NCBI GenBank assembly: GCA_036746315.1
Contig: DAIOEK010000001.1
Location: 1-64,000, forward strand
Reading direction: 5' to 3'
Source of the DNA: DAIOEK01 sp036746315
GTDB taxonomy: Bacteria; Chloroflexota; Anaerolineae; Anaerolineales; Anaerolineaceae
Length of the DNA: 64,000 bases
The notes under the pieces were generated by a model. The model did no database searches. It was not told the origin of the DNA and saw only the letters and a program-made list of their open reading frames with translations. How positions within the stretch are numbered: position 1 is the stretch's first letter; each line of letters starts with the position of its first letter. This document shows positions 16,053 through 24,820 of this stretch, one piece after another. The position numbers and the translations under genes are program-made.

Positions 16053-16088
16053 AAGATCACTCTGGTTCATGAAAGTGGTCTTTTTTTA
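16053..16088 (+). terminator. Terminator-like hairpin between a promoter and the next gene
   Basis: Arms at 16053-16061 and 16074-16082 (about 9 bp, one G-T pair) are followed by a run of seven T residues. It lies downstream of the promoter at 15971 and upstream of ATG 16117, so it may end a short RNA or act as an attenuator, or terminate read-through from the operon before it. Confidence 0.65.
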
Positions 16089-16116
16089 TTTTGTCTTGTC
16101 TGTCCTGGAGGTTAAG

Positions 16117-17196
16117 ATGCGAACTGTAATTCTCTATCGGATAAAATTGTCTTTTACGATAATCTCCTTTTTACTTTCAGGGTGCGGAGCAATTTCCCAC
16201 AATGAAGTTGATATATGGATTGATGCACCCCTTCCCGGGGGCAGGGTAATGCAGGGTGAGGAGGTCACCATTCAATCACATGCTTACTCCAGCATCGGCG
16301 TTGTTGGAATTGAATTGATCGTCGACGGCGAACCTTACACTCGTAATTCCCCTGACCAAGCGGGAGCGGAACTGGTCACGCTGGAACAGAAGTGGATTGC
16401 TGCCTTGCCCGGAGTGCACAGCCTTCAACTTATAGCGTATAACAGTGCGGGCACAAAGAGCAATCCCCGAATGGTGGCAATTGAAGTGATGGGTTTACCA
16501 ACTGCTACACAGCCAGAACCCGTTCAAACCGCAACTCTTCAAGACACCCCGACTCCCACGATAACCCTTACTCCGATTGTCCCTACACTGACCTTTACGC
16601 CTGCACCAGCGCCTGTGATTGTTTTCACTTCTGATGCTGATTCGATTATGGTTGGAGAATGTACTTATTTGCGTTGGCAGGTTGAAAACTCTGAAATCAC
16701 AAAACTGGATGATGCAGAAGTCAATTGGATTGATGCACGTCAGGTCTGCCTCGAACAGTCCACGAGTTATACCATCGAAGCTCAGTCTGCGGGCGGAAAA
16801 GCTTCAAAAACAATACGGATCGAGGTAATCAAAGATACTGCAGGACCTTCAATTTCGAATGTGCAGATCAATCCAAGTAATATATTTGATAACCCATCTT
16901 GTGGAGATAGTCGTTCTCAAATCAAAACCAAGGTTTCTGATGATAGTTCTGGCGTGAAAAAAGTGGATATTTACTATCAGGTTGTCGCCAGTGAATCAGG
17001 GTCACTTATTTCAGCCAGGATGAACGGCAACGAAAACACGGGGTACACCATTTCTCTCGGACCGGAAGAACTTACGAGAAGCCTTGCTCTTTACGGTGGA
17101 GGGGTGGTCAGATTTTATTTGGTTGCTGAAGATAACATGGGGAATAAGACCACCAGCAAGACATTCACCTTCAACACTCAGGTTTGTATCTTGTAG
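16117..17196 (+). CDS. Secreted lipoprotein with Ig-like domains and Thr/Pro linker
   Basis: The 359-residue product has a lipoprotein signal (LLSGC, lipidated Cys23). An Ig-like domain covers about residues 34-125, a Thr/Pro-rich linker about 130-170, a second beta domain about 175-245 and a third Ig-like segment to the end. An ATG exists at 16069, but it lies inside the terminator hairpin. The ATG at 16117 has GGAGG upstream and starts directly before the signal peptide. No enzymatic motif is seen. The next gene follows after 12 bases and has a related Ig domain, so the pair probably works at the cell surface. Confidence 0.7.
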   Translation: MRTVILYRIKLSFTIISFLLSGCGAISHNEVDIWIDAPLPGGRVMQGEEVTIQSHAYSSIGVVGIELIVDGEPYTRNSPDQAGAELVTLEQKWIAALPGVHSLQLIAYNSAGTKSNPRMVAIEVMGLPTATQPEPVQTATLQDTPTPTITLTPIVPTLTFTPAPAPVIVFTSDADSIMVGECTYLRWQVENSEITKLDDAEVNWIDARQVCLEQSTSYTIEAQSAGGKASKTIRIEVIKDTAGPSISNVQINPSNIFDNPSCGDSRSQIKTKVSDDSSGVKKVDIYYQVVASESGSLISARMNGNENTGYTISLGPEELTRSLALYGGGVVRFYLVAEDNMGNKTTSKTFTFNTQVCIL

Positions 17197-17208
17197 GAGG
17201 GGATAGAG

Positions 17209-19182
17209 ATGAAGAAATGGATAGTAACACTTTTGGTGGTAATAGCTGTCTGTTTATGCATCCTAGTTGTTGCAGTTCTGGGGTTTTTCTACCTGAAAAA
17301 TACACCAGTCACAATATCCGATCCGGTCGTTGATGTACTTTCCCCAACTCAGCAGGATGATATTCTGACCGGTCAACCTGTCATGTTGCAGGCGCGGGCA
17401 AAAGACCCAGATGGCGTAACACGAATCGAGTTCTGGCTGGATCAGAAACTGCTAACATTTGAAGATAGCCCTTGGGAAGAAGGGATCACACCCCTTCCAT
17501 TAGCGTATTCCTTTCGAGAAAATAATGTCGGTGTGCATGAAATTATCGTCAGAGCTTTTGATGTAAAAGGGCGTCAGGGACAAAGCTCATTATCTATTAT
17601 TGTTTCCCCAGGTCCGGATCCATCCGATCCGATTACATATGAAATAAAGGAGGGTGATACGCTGATAGGTATCGCGGAAACACACGGGTTGGCAGAAGAC
17701 GATGTCATTTCAGCATTACCCGCTGGTAGTACGGATTTGCCTCCCGTTGGGGAGGAGATTACACTTCCGCCTGCTCCAGAAGCAGACAGTGGTGAACCGC
17801 CCGCAGGTGAAAACATTGAAATACCGGATGAATATATCCCTAGCTATTTACCTCGTCCTCTGGAAGTTACGCCCGGCTGGATGACCTATTTGCCCGGCTT
17901 TCTCCGACCGGATATTACTCCGGTTGGTTTTCTTGCCCCCGCTTCCCTTGAGGTGGATCGACCTTACGATGGCGTGTATTGCTACATCAGTGCCGGCGAC
18001 TCACCTGTTATCCGAACACCATCCACAGGATCATATGAACATTTAGAAGGCAATTTTTGGAATATTGCTGAATGGTTTTCAGGCGAAAGCTCTCTGGCTT
18101 TTGTTTCCACCTCTGGTGAGCTGCGTTTACGAATAAATTGTATGGGATACACCTACGGTACAGCAGGTGGAGATGCCTATAATCTGGGAATATTGGATAT
18201 GACTCGTTCACCTGCAGAATACACAACCGGATGGCTGGACGAGTATGCCAGTGGACCGGATGGATGGTTCAGGTTGCGCTTCAGGGCGCAACCTTTGGAT
18301 GATGGAAGAGGGGCTGGAGGTACAGGATTTGATTATTTATACCTTGATTCCTCACGGTATGGAGTAAATGAGATTCCGCTGGTTCCCAATCCGCATATGA
18401 TATTGGAATTTAGGATTTACGATGAGGGAAGACACATTTCACCTCCTGCTCTGGATGGTTTTCTAATTTATCGAAATGGCACACTCTGGCGGACTACTGG
18501 CCCGATGACTGAACGATATGTTGTTTGGGATAACTTATGGGAAGCCGGGTCATGCCTTGAACAAACGGAATTCTATGTTATCGGTTATATAGGAGACCCG
18601 GAGTCACCCGATGCCACCATTATCAGTAACCCGATACTCGTATCTGGTTACTGTCCGGCCGTATACAAGCTGGTTACTGTAAGGTTTAATTCCATCTTGT
18701 TTGATTGCATTGATGTAGATTATTCAGACGAACCTGGGTTGAGTGTTGGCGGTTCTTGTTCAACGAGCCCCCAGGATTATGGGCCTGGTGTATATGGCGG
18801 TGTAAATGTAAACGGAGTTAGAACCTTTGATATCTTTTATCCGGTTTACTCCAGTTTATTCTATTCATTCCCGTTACATGGGAGTGATTACATTCCGGTG
18901 CGGGAATTGTTGCTTTCCCCGGAGGAATCATTAACTATTTCTTCAACCATGTGGGATTATGATATTTGGTCCGATAGTGACCCATTCTGTTGGGATTCTA
19001 TTGAATACACTCCAACTGACCTATCCGGGATGGCAGGTACAACAGCTCATTTTGATGAAACTTTCAGCGATATTAATTGGGATACGGAACCTTATGATGT
19101 ATATGGAGGGTCCTGCATCATAAGCTATGATATTACAGTGGAGGAAATAGCCGGTCCACCACCACCCAGTATTTTTCCATAG
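17209..19182 (+). CDS. Membrane-anchored Ig/LysM surface protein
   Basis: The 657-residue product has one N-terminal transmembrane segment (residues 5-28) and an Ig-like domain (about 35-140, with DPDGVTRIEFWLD). A LysM-like motif (YEIKEGDTLIGIAETHGL, about 145-190) and a Pro/Glu-rich linker follow. The remaining 430 or so residues are rich in Tyr, Trp, Gly and Asp and match no family I recognise. LysM suggests binding to peptidoglycan or another GlcNAc polymer. It shares an operon with the Ig lipoprotein before it. AGGAGG lies 15 bases upstream. Function is not assigned. Confidence 0.65.
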   Translation: MKKWIVTLLVVIAVCLCILVVAVLGFFYLKNTPVTISDPVVDVLSPTQQDDILTGQPVMLQARAKDPDGVTRIEFWLDQKLLTFEDSPWEEGITPLPLAYSFRENNVGVHEIIVRAFDVKGRQGQSSLSIIVSPGPDPSDPITYEIKEGDTLIGIAETHGLAEDDVISALPAGSTDLPPVGEEITLPPAPEADSGEPPAGENIEIPDEYIPSYLPRPLEVTPGWMTYLPGFLRPDITPVGFLAPASLEVDRPYDGVYCYISAGDSPVIRTPSTGSYEHLEGNFWNIAEWFSGESSLAFVSTSGELRLRINCMGYTYGTAGGDAYNLGILDMTRSPAEYTTGWLDEYASGPDGWFRLRFRAQPLDDGRGAGGTGFDYLYLDSSRYGVNEIPLVPNPHMILEFRIYDEGRHISPPALDGFLIYRNGTLWRTTGPMTERYVVWDNLWEAGSCLEQTEFYVIGYIGDPESPDATIISNPILVSGYCPAVYKLVTVRFNSILFDCIDVDYSDEPGLSVGGSCSTSPQDYGPGVYGGVNVNGVRTFDIFYPVYSSLFYSFPLHGSDYIPVRELLLSPEESLTISSTMWDYDIWSDSDPFCWDSIEYTPTDLSGMAGTTAHFDETFSDINWDTEPYDVYGGSCIISYDITVEEIAGPPPPSIFP

Positions 19183-19199
19183 TTGCGCCTAAATTAAAA

Positions 19200-19221
19200 A
19201 AAGACAATTAAAGCTGTCTTT
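19200..19221 (-). terminator. Rho-independent terminator, minus strand
   Basis: Seven-base arms AAAGACA/TGTCTTT (19200-19206, 19215-19221). On the minus strand the stem is followed by T residues. It probably ends the transcript of the small Cys-rich gene. Confidence 0.6.
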
Positions 19222-19590
19222 CCCGTGTTGCGAGACTGTTCTTGTTACATATGACAGGTTTCGCATCACCTTGGATTTCGCTATACTGAAATGGGAAGTA
19301 TCAGTGTAATTCATTTTTCCCCGCTGCATTTGTTTCTTTTTGTTCCCTCGTTCTCTCTTTTTGTGGATCAAATCCGTTTAGACGATTCACGGAGGGTGTA
19401 GCATTTGGAAAAATGCTGAAATGCCGCCGTCTGAATTTTTGCATAGCGGGGTACTCCTCCAGAGGAAATACATCGCTGGAAGCAGCAGTGATGCATGAAG
19501 CGACAACATTTATCGCAAATGTTAAGTACAAGAAATAAGGGATGTTGGCTAATTCGAATGAAAAGGAGCGATGAGCGTGGTGCGGTTCAT
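19222..19590. other. Gene-poor stretch with no supported gene
   Basis: About 370 bases lie between a minus-strand terminator and the stop of the small Cys-rich gene. Two short minus-strand frames (to 19371 and 19531) lack ribosome sites and protein-like composition. A small inverted repeat (AGCATTT/AAATGCT) is present near 19400. It may be a long 3' untranslated region or hold a small RNA. Confidence 0.4.
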
Positions 19591-19806
19591 TTATTTTCCA
19601 ATAATTGAGCGGGCTCTTTCCACGTTGTTCGGGAAGAGATCTGATGGAACATTCTCGCGACCTTTTGCCTGAAAAACCATGAAACGTGCACAGAGCGAGT
19701 TGTCACCCTTGCAATAGCGCTTCTTCGTGCTTTCAGCCATTACCGGCATATCAGCCATTTTGTTGTTAAAAAATGCACAGCCTGGTAAACACGGACAATC
19801 GGACAT
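19591..19806 (-). CDS. Small cysteine-rich conserved protein
   Basis: This 71-residue protein has Cys at positions 4, 6 and 10 (SDCPCLPGC), then FFNNKMADMP, a KKRYC-KGDNSLCARF motif and a C-terminal VPSDLFPN-x4-RA segment. I recognise this as a widespread family of about 70-residue hypothetical proteins in anaerobes; the conserved Cys suggest a metal or Fe-S site. GGAGG is perfectly placed before the ATG at 19806. It is monocistronic by appearance. Function unknown. Confidence 0.7.
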   Translation of the reverse strand: MSDCPCLPGCAFFNNKMADMPVMAESTKKRYCKGDNSLCARFMVFQAKGRENVPSDLFPNNVERARSIIGK

Positions 19807-19943
19807 TTTTCCTCCTTTATTGTCTTAAGGGGAGGTTAGTGTCAAAAGAACAAAATAGTAATAAAAAGTAAATTAATTCCTAATTAATTCAGAATACTTG
19901 GTCATAATGTTGGAATTTTCCCAAGTTAATAATAAATACAAAA

Positions 19944-19965
19944 ATACCACCCTAGCGGGTGGTAT
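19944..19965 (-). terminator. Rho-independent terminator of the YgeY gene
   Basis: Nine-base perfect arms ATACCACCC/GGGTGGTAT with a 4-base loop, followed on the minus strand by a T-rich stretch. It lies 24 bases past the stop of the hydrolase gene. Confidence 0.8.
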
Positions 19966-19988
19966 TCTGTGAAGGCTGTAGTCAGTTG

Positions 19989-21206
19989 TTATTGCTTGTC
20001 GGAGAGCATCTTGGGTAAATATGCGTAGAATTCGGTTGCGTCGACCACATCATCCAGCAGAACCTTCTCGTGAATAGTGTGCGCGTCCACTTCATCCCCA
20101 GGCCCAAAGCCAATGGAAGGAATGCCGGCTTTACCCGCCCAATAAGTCCCATTGGTGGAGAAGTCCCACGTGCCCAATGGTCGATCCTCTCCCCACAGGT
20201 CATGAATGGATTTCAAACCCGCCTGAACCAATGGGTGCATTTCATCCTGTAGCCAGGCGGGGAAGTACTTGGTAAGCGGGAAAACGAAGCCGGTATACGA
20301 TGGGGTATCGTATGTTAACTCTTCCACAAGAATTTCACTCTGGAGATAATCGGGGATAAGCCCTTTGATCAGGCTGATGACTTCATCGTGAGGCTCACTG
20401 AGCGTGATGCGGCGGTCGATGTAAATGGAGAATTGGTTTGGAACGGCGTTAATGGAATTGGTGCGGGCTACCACGTCGGTCACGGCAATGGACGGGTTGC
20501 CTAATATGGGGTGACCGCCCTGCCCAAAGCGCATACGGCGATCGAGTTCGCGGATCAGGTTGATGACGGAGACCATTTTATAAACTGCATTGTCGCCCAG
20601 GTAATGGAAAGCGGCATGAGCCGAACGACCGGAAGCGGTGATCTTCAGTTCGATACGCCCTTTGTGACCGCGATAAATCCGCATTTTCGTGGGTTCACCG
20701 ATGACGACAAAATCCGGCTTTACAATGGGGTCGGCTTCGGCGAAGGAATTGGGACCGATGCCATCGCACCACTCTTCCATGTTGCCAAAGTAGTAAACAG
20801 TGTAATCATCCAGCAGACCAAGGTCACGGGCGATTGCCAAGCCGTACACCATGCCAGGGGTGCTGCCTTTTTCATCGCATGCACCGCGGGCATAGAGAAA
20901 ACCATTTTCGACCTTTCCGGCGAATGGATCCCACTGCCAGGCTTCCCGGTCACCGACACCGACGGTATCAATGTGTGAGTCATAAAGCAGAACTTTCGGC
21001 CCGGTCCCAATACGACCAATGGTGTTGCCCATCTTATCAAAACGAACTTCATCGTATCCGAGTTTGCGCATTTCAGCCTGAATGCGTTCGCCCACCGGCC
21101 CAATCAAGGAATCTGTGGATGGGATTGCACAAATATCCCGCATAAACTGAATGATCTGTTCTCTGTTTTCGGTAACTTTTTGCTTGATTTGGTCTTGTAT
21201 TGCCAT
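19989..21206 (-). CDS. ygeY: YgeY-family M20 amidohydrolase (selenium-metabolism-linked)
   Basis: The 405-residue product is an M20 metallopeptidase. It has a DSHIDTVGVGD metal motif near residue 76, GACDEKGSTPGM with the catalytic Asp, NMEEWCDG with the general-base Glu, and a dimerisation domain with GRSAHAA. The pattern matches the YgeY subgroup, often annotated as a hydrolase linked to selenium-dependent molybdenum hydroxylase clusters. Substrates may be N-carbamoyl or acyl amino acids. The ATG at 21206 has GAGGAA upstream; an extension to 21296 has no ribosome site. No xanthine dehydrogenase-like genes are adjacent. Confidence 0.8.
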   Translation of the reverse strand: MAIQDQIKQKVTENREQIIQFMRDICAIPSTDSLIGPVGERIQAEMRKLGYDEVRFDKMGNTIGRIGTGPKVLLYDSHIDTVGVGDREAWQWDPFAGKVENGFLYARGACDEKGSTPGMVYGLAIARDLGLLDDYTVYYFGNMEEWCDGIGPNSFAEADPIVKPDFVVIGEPTKMRIYRGHKGRIELKITASGRSAHAAFHYLGDNAVYKMVSVINLIRELDRRMRFGQGGHPILGNPSIAVTDVVARTNSINAVPNQFSIYIDRRITLSEPHDEVISLIKGLIPDYLQSEILVEELTYDTPSYTGFVFPLTKYFPAWLQDEMHPLVQAGLKSIHDLWGEDRPLGTWDFSTNGTYWAGKAGIPSIGFGPGDEVDAHTIHEKVLLDDVVDATEFYAYLPKMLSDKQ

Positions 21207-21405
21207 TATTCCTCGCTGATTTTGGGCGATACTTTGATTTGGATATCCGTTTCGTGTTGTTTCGGGCAGCTTCGATCTGAAGAATTTGAAAAACATCCCT
21301 GCTTCCCGACAGTTATTTTACTTTACGAGATGGTTAATGGTCAATGATGCCGAAAATTGCCATCATTAAACATAAGCCGGTTGCGTTACGGTATAAATAC
21401 GACAG

Positions 21406-22566
21406 TTAACTGCCTGATGTTCCAAGGACGATACTTTCTTCGAGCGTTTCGCCATCGCGGAGGATTTTAAAAATCACCTGATCACCCGGCTCGTATTGGA
21501 AGAGCGTGTTGATGTACGAATGCTGCTCATCCAGGGCGGTTTCTCCAATTTGAAGAATGATATCTCCAATCTTCAAGCCTGCCTGCTCAGCCGGGCTGTT
21601 GCTGGCTACAGCAATGACAATCACACCCGAATCTGTATTCAAGCTATAACGACGGGCTATGTACGCGGTGTTGTTTTGAAACTCTATCCCAATATAGGGG
21701 CGATTGAAATGTCCGGTTGCAATGATTTGCTCTGCAATGGCTGCCACTGCGTTGGAAGGGATGGCAAACCCCAATCCTTCTGCCACAGTACCAGATTCAC
21801 CGGAACGAACGACCAGGGTATTGATGCCGATCACTTCTCCGGCAAGATTTACCAGCGGACCGCCTGAATTGCCCTGGTTGATCGCCGCATCCGTTTGAAG
21901 AAGGTCCTGAATTTGATATCCCTCTCCGGTATCGATGGATCTGCCGGTTGCACTTACCACCCCAACGGTCACGGAATTGGTAAATTGCCCCAGGGGTGAG
22001 CCAATGGCTATCACAGTCTCTCCGGGATCCATGACATCTGAATTTCCCAGAACTGCCACAGCCGGTACCCTTCCATCCGTTTTAAGAACTGCCAGGTCGG
22101 CGTAGATATCGGTACCTACCAGCTGGGCTTGTTGTTTGGTCCCATCAGATAGTATCACCCAGAGATCGGTTGTATTTTCGATAACATGATGATTGGTGAT
22201 GATATATCCCTGCGGGGAAATAAATACACCGCTCCCGCTGACCTCACCAGAGGATAAACCCCCAAATGGGGTAAATTGGACTTGCGAAGTACCAACCACC
22301 GTAACTACTGCGGGGCCAACGTCCTGGACTACACCCGATATTGTTGTTTGGATATCAGTATTATCGACCAGAATCCCCTGTGGACTTGTCTCAGTGGTGG
22401 GGGTGGGAGACTCTTTCGTAGGCGTGGGCAAGATTTCATTGACAGTTGCAGTTTGCTTCTGACCCAGCGAATAAACGACCAAGCCACCACTTATCCCTCC
22501 GACAACAGCCGAGAGACACATTAATACAACAATGACTACAATGATGATCCAGTTTTTCGATTTCAT
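21406..22566 (-). CDS. HtrA/DegP-type serine protease with PDZ domain
   Basis: The 386-residue product has one N-terminal membrane anchor, a Thr/Pro linker, a trypsin-like protease domain and a C-terminal PDZ domain. The catalytic triad is complete: His in TNHHVIEN, Asp in YADLAVLK and Ser in GNSGGPLVN. It degrades or refolds misfolded proteins outside the membrane. The ATG at 22566 directly precedes the anchor; another ATG 39 bases upstream is possible. It is followed by YgeY on the same strand after 200 bases. Confidence 0.9.
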   Translation of the reverse strand: MKSKNWIIIVVIVVLMCLSAVVGGISGGLVVYSLGQKQTATVNEILPTPTKESPTPTTETSPQGILVDNTDIQTTISGVVQDVGPAVVTVVGTSQVQFTPFGGLSSGEVSGSGVFISPQGYIITNHHVIENTTDLWVILSDGTKQQAQLVGTDIYADLAVLKTDGRVPAVAVLGNSDVMDPGETVIAIGSPLGQFTNSVTVGVVSATGRSIDTGEGYQIQDLLQTDAAINQGNSGGPLVNLAGEVIGINTLVVRSGESGTVAEGLGFAIPSNAVAAIAEQIIATGHFNRPYIGIEFQNNTAYIARRYSLNTDSGVIVIAVASNSPAEQAGLKIGDIILQIGETALDEQHSYINTLFQYEPGDQVIFKILRDGETLEESIVLGTSGS

Positions 22567-22752
22567 ATTCAACCCATCCCAATCAGGATATCTCTTTATC
22601 ATCACAAGTTATAGCGCGCGAATATGAAACTAACATGAATCATTCAACGGTTTTCGGATATTCACGCTGAAATTCGAAAAGTGTACATTTCCATTTGTGA
22701 AATGCACACGCCAGGACTTGAAATAAACAGATGAGGGTGATCGAAAACTTAT

Positions 22753-23412
22753 TTACTCAATAAAATGTTGCCAAACCTCGAAAATCGTCATTCCTCCACC
22801 CGTGATGAGTGCCATGAAATAAAGAATGGTAACCAGGTTAGAAGCATGCCCAAGCATTATGCTGCGCCCATCCTTTTGAATTGCGCCAATTGCAAGGAAG
22901 ATCAATGAGATTGCTGGAAGTGTATTGCTGAAAGGAATAAACCCAAATGGGACCATCAAGAGCATTGCCGCCAAAATGAAAGCCAGCTTATTCAATATAC
23001 CAATTCTGGCATCTGTGGTGAACTGATGAAGTCGTTCCTGGCTGCTGAATTTCTCCAGCCGGTGGAACCAGGTCAAAGCCCTGGTGAGGACAGGCGTTAG
23101 TTTTTCTGAAGAAATTGTACGGTGCGCAATTCGATCTGGCAGCCACAACTTCCCGCTAAACAATTGGGAAAGACCAATCAGCAAGATTGCACTCCCAAAC
23201 ACTGTACTCACTCCGGGAATCGATACAGGAACCAGGAATACGAGCGAAAGGAATATCGAAACAAAGAGCAGGCTGTCATTGCCGATCATATCCATTATCT
23301 GTTTTAAGGTCACACTTCCAGACGGTAATTCGGCAATTACAGCTTTCAGTTTTTGGGTGAGCGATCCGTTTGTAGACTGTGTCTCGTTGTTTTCTCTAGC
23401 GAAGTTTTTCAT
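22753..23412 (-). CDS. exoD: ExoD-family membrane protein
   Basis: The 219-residue protein has the ExoD layout: a helical N-terminus (LTQKLKAVIAELPSGSVTLKQIMDMIG), then helices with FLVPVSIPGVSTVFG, a PDRIAHRTIS loop, and MVPFGFIPFSNTLPAISLIFLAIG. ExoD affects exopolysaccharide synthesis in rhizobia, but its biochemical role is unknown. It is a single gene by spacing. Confidence 0.8.
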   Translation of the reverse strand: MKNFARENNETQSTNGSLTQKLKAVIAELPSGSVTLKQIMDMIGNDSLLFVSIFLSLVFLVPVSIPGVSTVFGSAILLIGLSQLFSGKLWLPDRIAHRTISSEKLTPVLTRALTWFHRLEKFSSQERLHQFTTDARIGILNKLAFILAAMLLMVPFGFIPFSNTLPAISLIFLAIGAIQKDGRSIMLGHASNLVTILYFMALITGGGMTIFEVWQHFIE

Positions 23413-23809
23413 TTACCCTACGCTGCCTTTTCCACCTATGGATTTCTTGAAAGAGTGTTTTTGCATTTACCCTGGGCAATTGACGGGACGAAATTATACC
23501 TTACTCCAGCATCAAGATCGTTTGCCCGGCAGAGTGTTTCCGTCAGAAAGCAGTAGCTATGACCTAAACCACAAGAACTCAATTATGGATAAACTTTGGT
23601 TTTCCATTACTCGATGAAGGCACAGAGTAAGCCTATGGCTGCAAGTTGCTCTTTTTTCATTGATTTAAAAATAAAATCGCCCAATATGACAAAATACACT
23701 ATTGACATGTGTATAATATCGTTATAATAATGATGAACGTTTGAATCACTCTGCTATTGCAAACTATTGCAAACAAGTTGTATATATAGCAAAAAAACAA
23801 TGAGGGTAT
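23413..23809. other. Divergent intergenic region with promoter and repeats
   Basis: This 397-base gap separates exoD (minus) from the PocR regulator (plus). It holds a sigma-70-like promoter (TTGACA 23702-23707; TATAAT 23723-23728, 15 bp spacer) facing the regulator and a tandem 10-bp repeat just before the gene. No RNA gene or small frame with a ribosome site was recognised in the remaining part. Confidence 0.5.
23754..23773 (+). repeat. Tandem 10-bp direct repeat, candidate operator
   Basis: CTATTGCAAA occurs twice head to tail (23754-23763, 23764-23773), in register with the DNA helix. It lies downstream of the promoter and 36 bases before the regulator ATG, a typical autorepression position. 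Confidence 0.5.
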
Positions 23810-24553
23810 ATGGCTACTTTGCTGACTGCAAAACAAGTTGAAGAAATTCTAAACATTGATCGGACCACCATATATCGGATGTTGAAAGACGGGCGTCTCT
23901 CGGGTGTGAAAATCGGACAACATTGGCGGTTCGATCTTTCAAGTGTGGAGGCATTGTTAAGGGGAAATTCCACTGGAAAAGTATCTGCCTCCGTTATCTC
24001 TTCAGATGTACTTCCCATACATTGTATGCAACCCATTCAAGGCGTATTTGCTGAGATCGCCGAGGTGGGTGCAGTTACAACGGACAAGGAAGGACAGCCA
24101 TTAACCAAAATTAGCAACTCCTGCGATTTCTGTAAACTAATCCTGGGAACAGATGCAGGACGAGCTGAATGTATCCGTTCATGGAAAAATTTGGCATCAC
24201 AACGCGAAGACAAGCCTGATTTTGTGAAATGCCATGCCGGTCTCGAATATGCGAGGGCAAAGATTGAGGTGGATGATGAATTGATCGCAATCTTAGTGGC
24301 AGGGCAGTTCTATCTGAATGAGCCGGATTCTGAGGAAGAAACCAGGCGGATCGAATCGTTGGCTAAGAAGTTCGGCATCAACCCCGACTTATTAAAGCAA
24401 GCAGCCAAACATATCACTGTGCTGGATGAAAAGAATGTGATTCAAATTGCCAGTTGGCTGCAACGTGTATCAGCCACTTTTGAACAAATTAGTTCTGAAA
24501 GAGCGACTTTAATGGGTCGTTTGAAACAAATTTCGAGTTTGTCGGAAATTTAA
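23810..24553 (+). CDS. Regulator with excisionase-type HTH and PocR sensory domain
   Basis: The 247-residue product begins with a helix-turn-helix of the excisionase/HTH_17 type (LLTAKQVEEILNIDRTTIYRML, about residues 4-50). It continues with a PocR ligand-binding domain carrying SCDFCKLI, CIRSW, and KCHAGLEYARAKIEVD with conserved Cys/His (about 70-190), and ends in a coiled helix. PocR domains sense small carbon compounds. It stands 19 bases before tusA on the same strand and probably controls the sulfur-carrier and hydrogenase operon. The effector is unknown. Confidence 0.8.
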   Translation: MATLLTAKQVEEILNIDRTTIYRMLKDGRLSGVKIGQHWRFDLSSVEALLRGNSTGKVSASVISSDVLPIHCMQPIQGVFAEIAEVGAVTTDKEGQPLTKISNSCDFCKLILGTDAGRAECIRSWKNLASQREDKPDFVKCHAGLEYARAKIEVDDELIAILVAGQFYLNEPDSEEETRRIESLAKKFGINPDLLKQAAKHITVLDEKNVIQIASWLQRVSATFEQISSERATLMGRLKQISSLSEI

Positions 24554-24572
24554 AACCTTGAAGGAGGAAAAA

Positions 24573-24809
24573 ATGGCAGGAAATTTTGATGTGGAATTGG
24601 ATTGCAGTAATTTGTCGTGCCCGATGCCGATCCTAAAAACGAAAAAAGCGGTCGATGGTATGCAGGTTGGGCAGGTGTTAAAGATGATTGCGACCGATCC
24701 CGGCTCGCTGCCGGATCTAAATGCCTGGACTGCAAAGACCGGGCAGGAACTGGTTGCGCATGAACAGGATGGCGGTAAATTCACCTTCTATATTAAGAAA
24801 GTCAAATAG
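24573..24809 (+). CDS. tusA: TusA-family sulfur carrier
   Basis: This 78-residue protein has the TusA signature LSCPMPILKTKKA with the persulfide Cys16, followed by the usual beta-alpha-beta-beta fold with DPGS. TusA relays sulfane sulfur to DsrE-type proteins or to dissimilatory sulfur enzymes. AAGGAGG precedes the ATG at 24573. It opens a run of DsrE-like and lipoyl-carrier genes that continues into hydrogenase genes, which suggests dissimilatory sulfur chemistry rather than tRNA thiolation. Confidence 0.85.
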   Translation: MAGNFDVELDCSNLSCPMPILKTKKAVDGMQVGQVLKMIATDPGSLPDLNAWTAKTGQELVAHEQDGGKFTFYIKKVK

Positions 24810-24820
24810 GGAGAGAACCA

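Noticed and set aside
16069..16116. Start of the Ig lipoprotein at ATG 16069
   Set aside because: This ATG lies in a terminator hairpin. ATG 16117 has GGAGG and directly precedes the lipoprotein signal.
19189..19531. Two short minus-strand frames
   Set aside because: No ribosome sites and low-complexity basic composition with no recognisable pattern; treated as non-coding.
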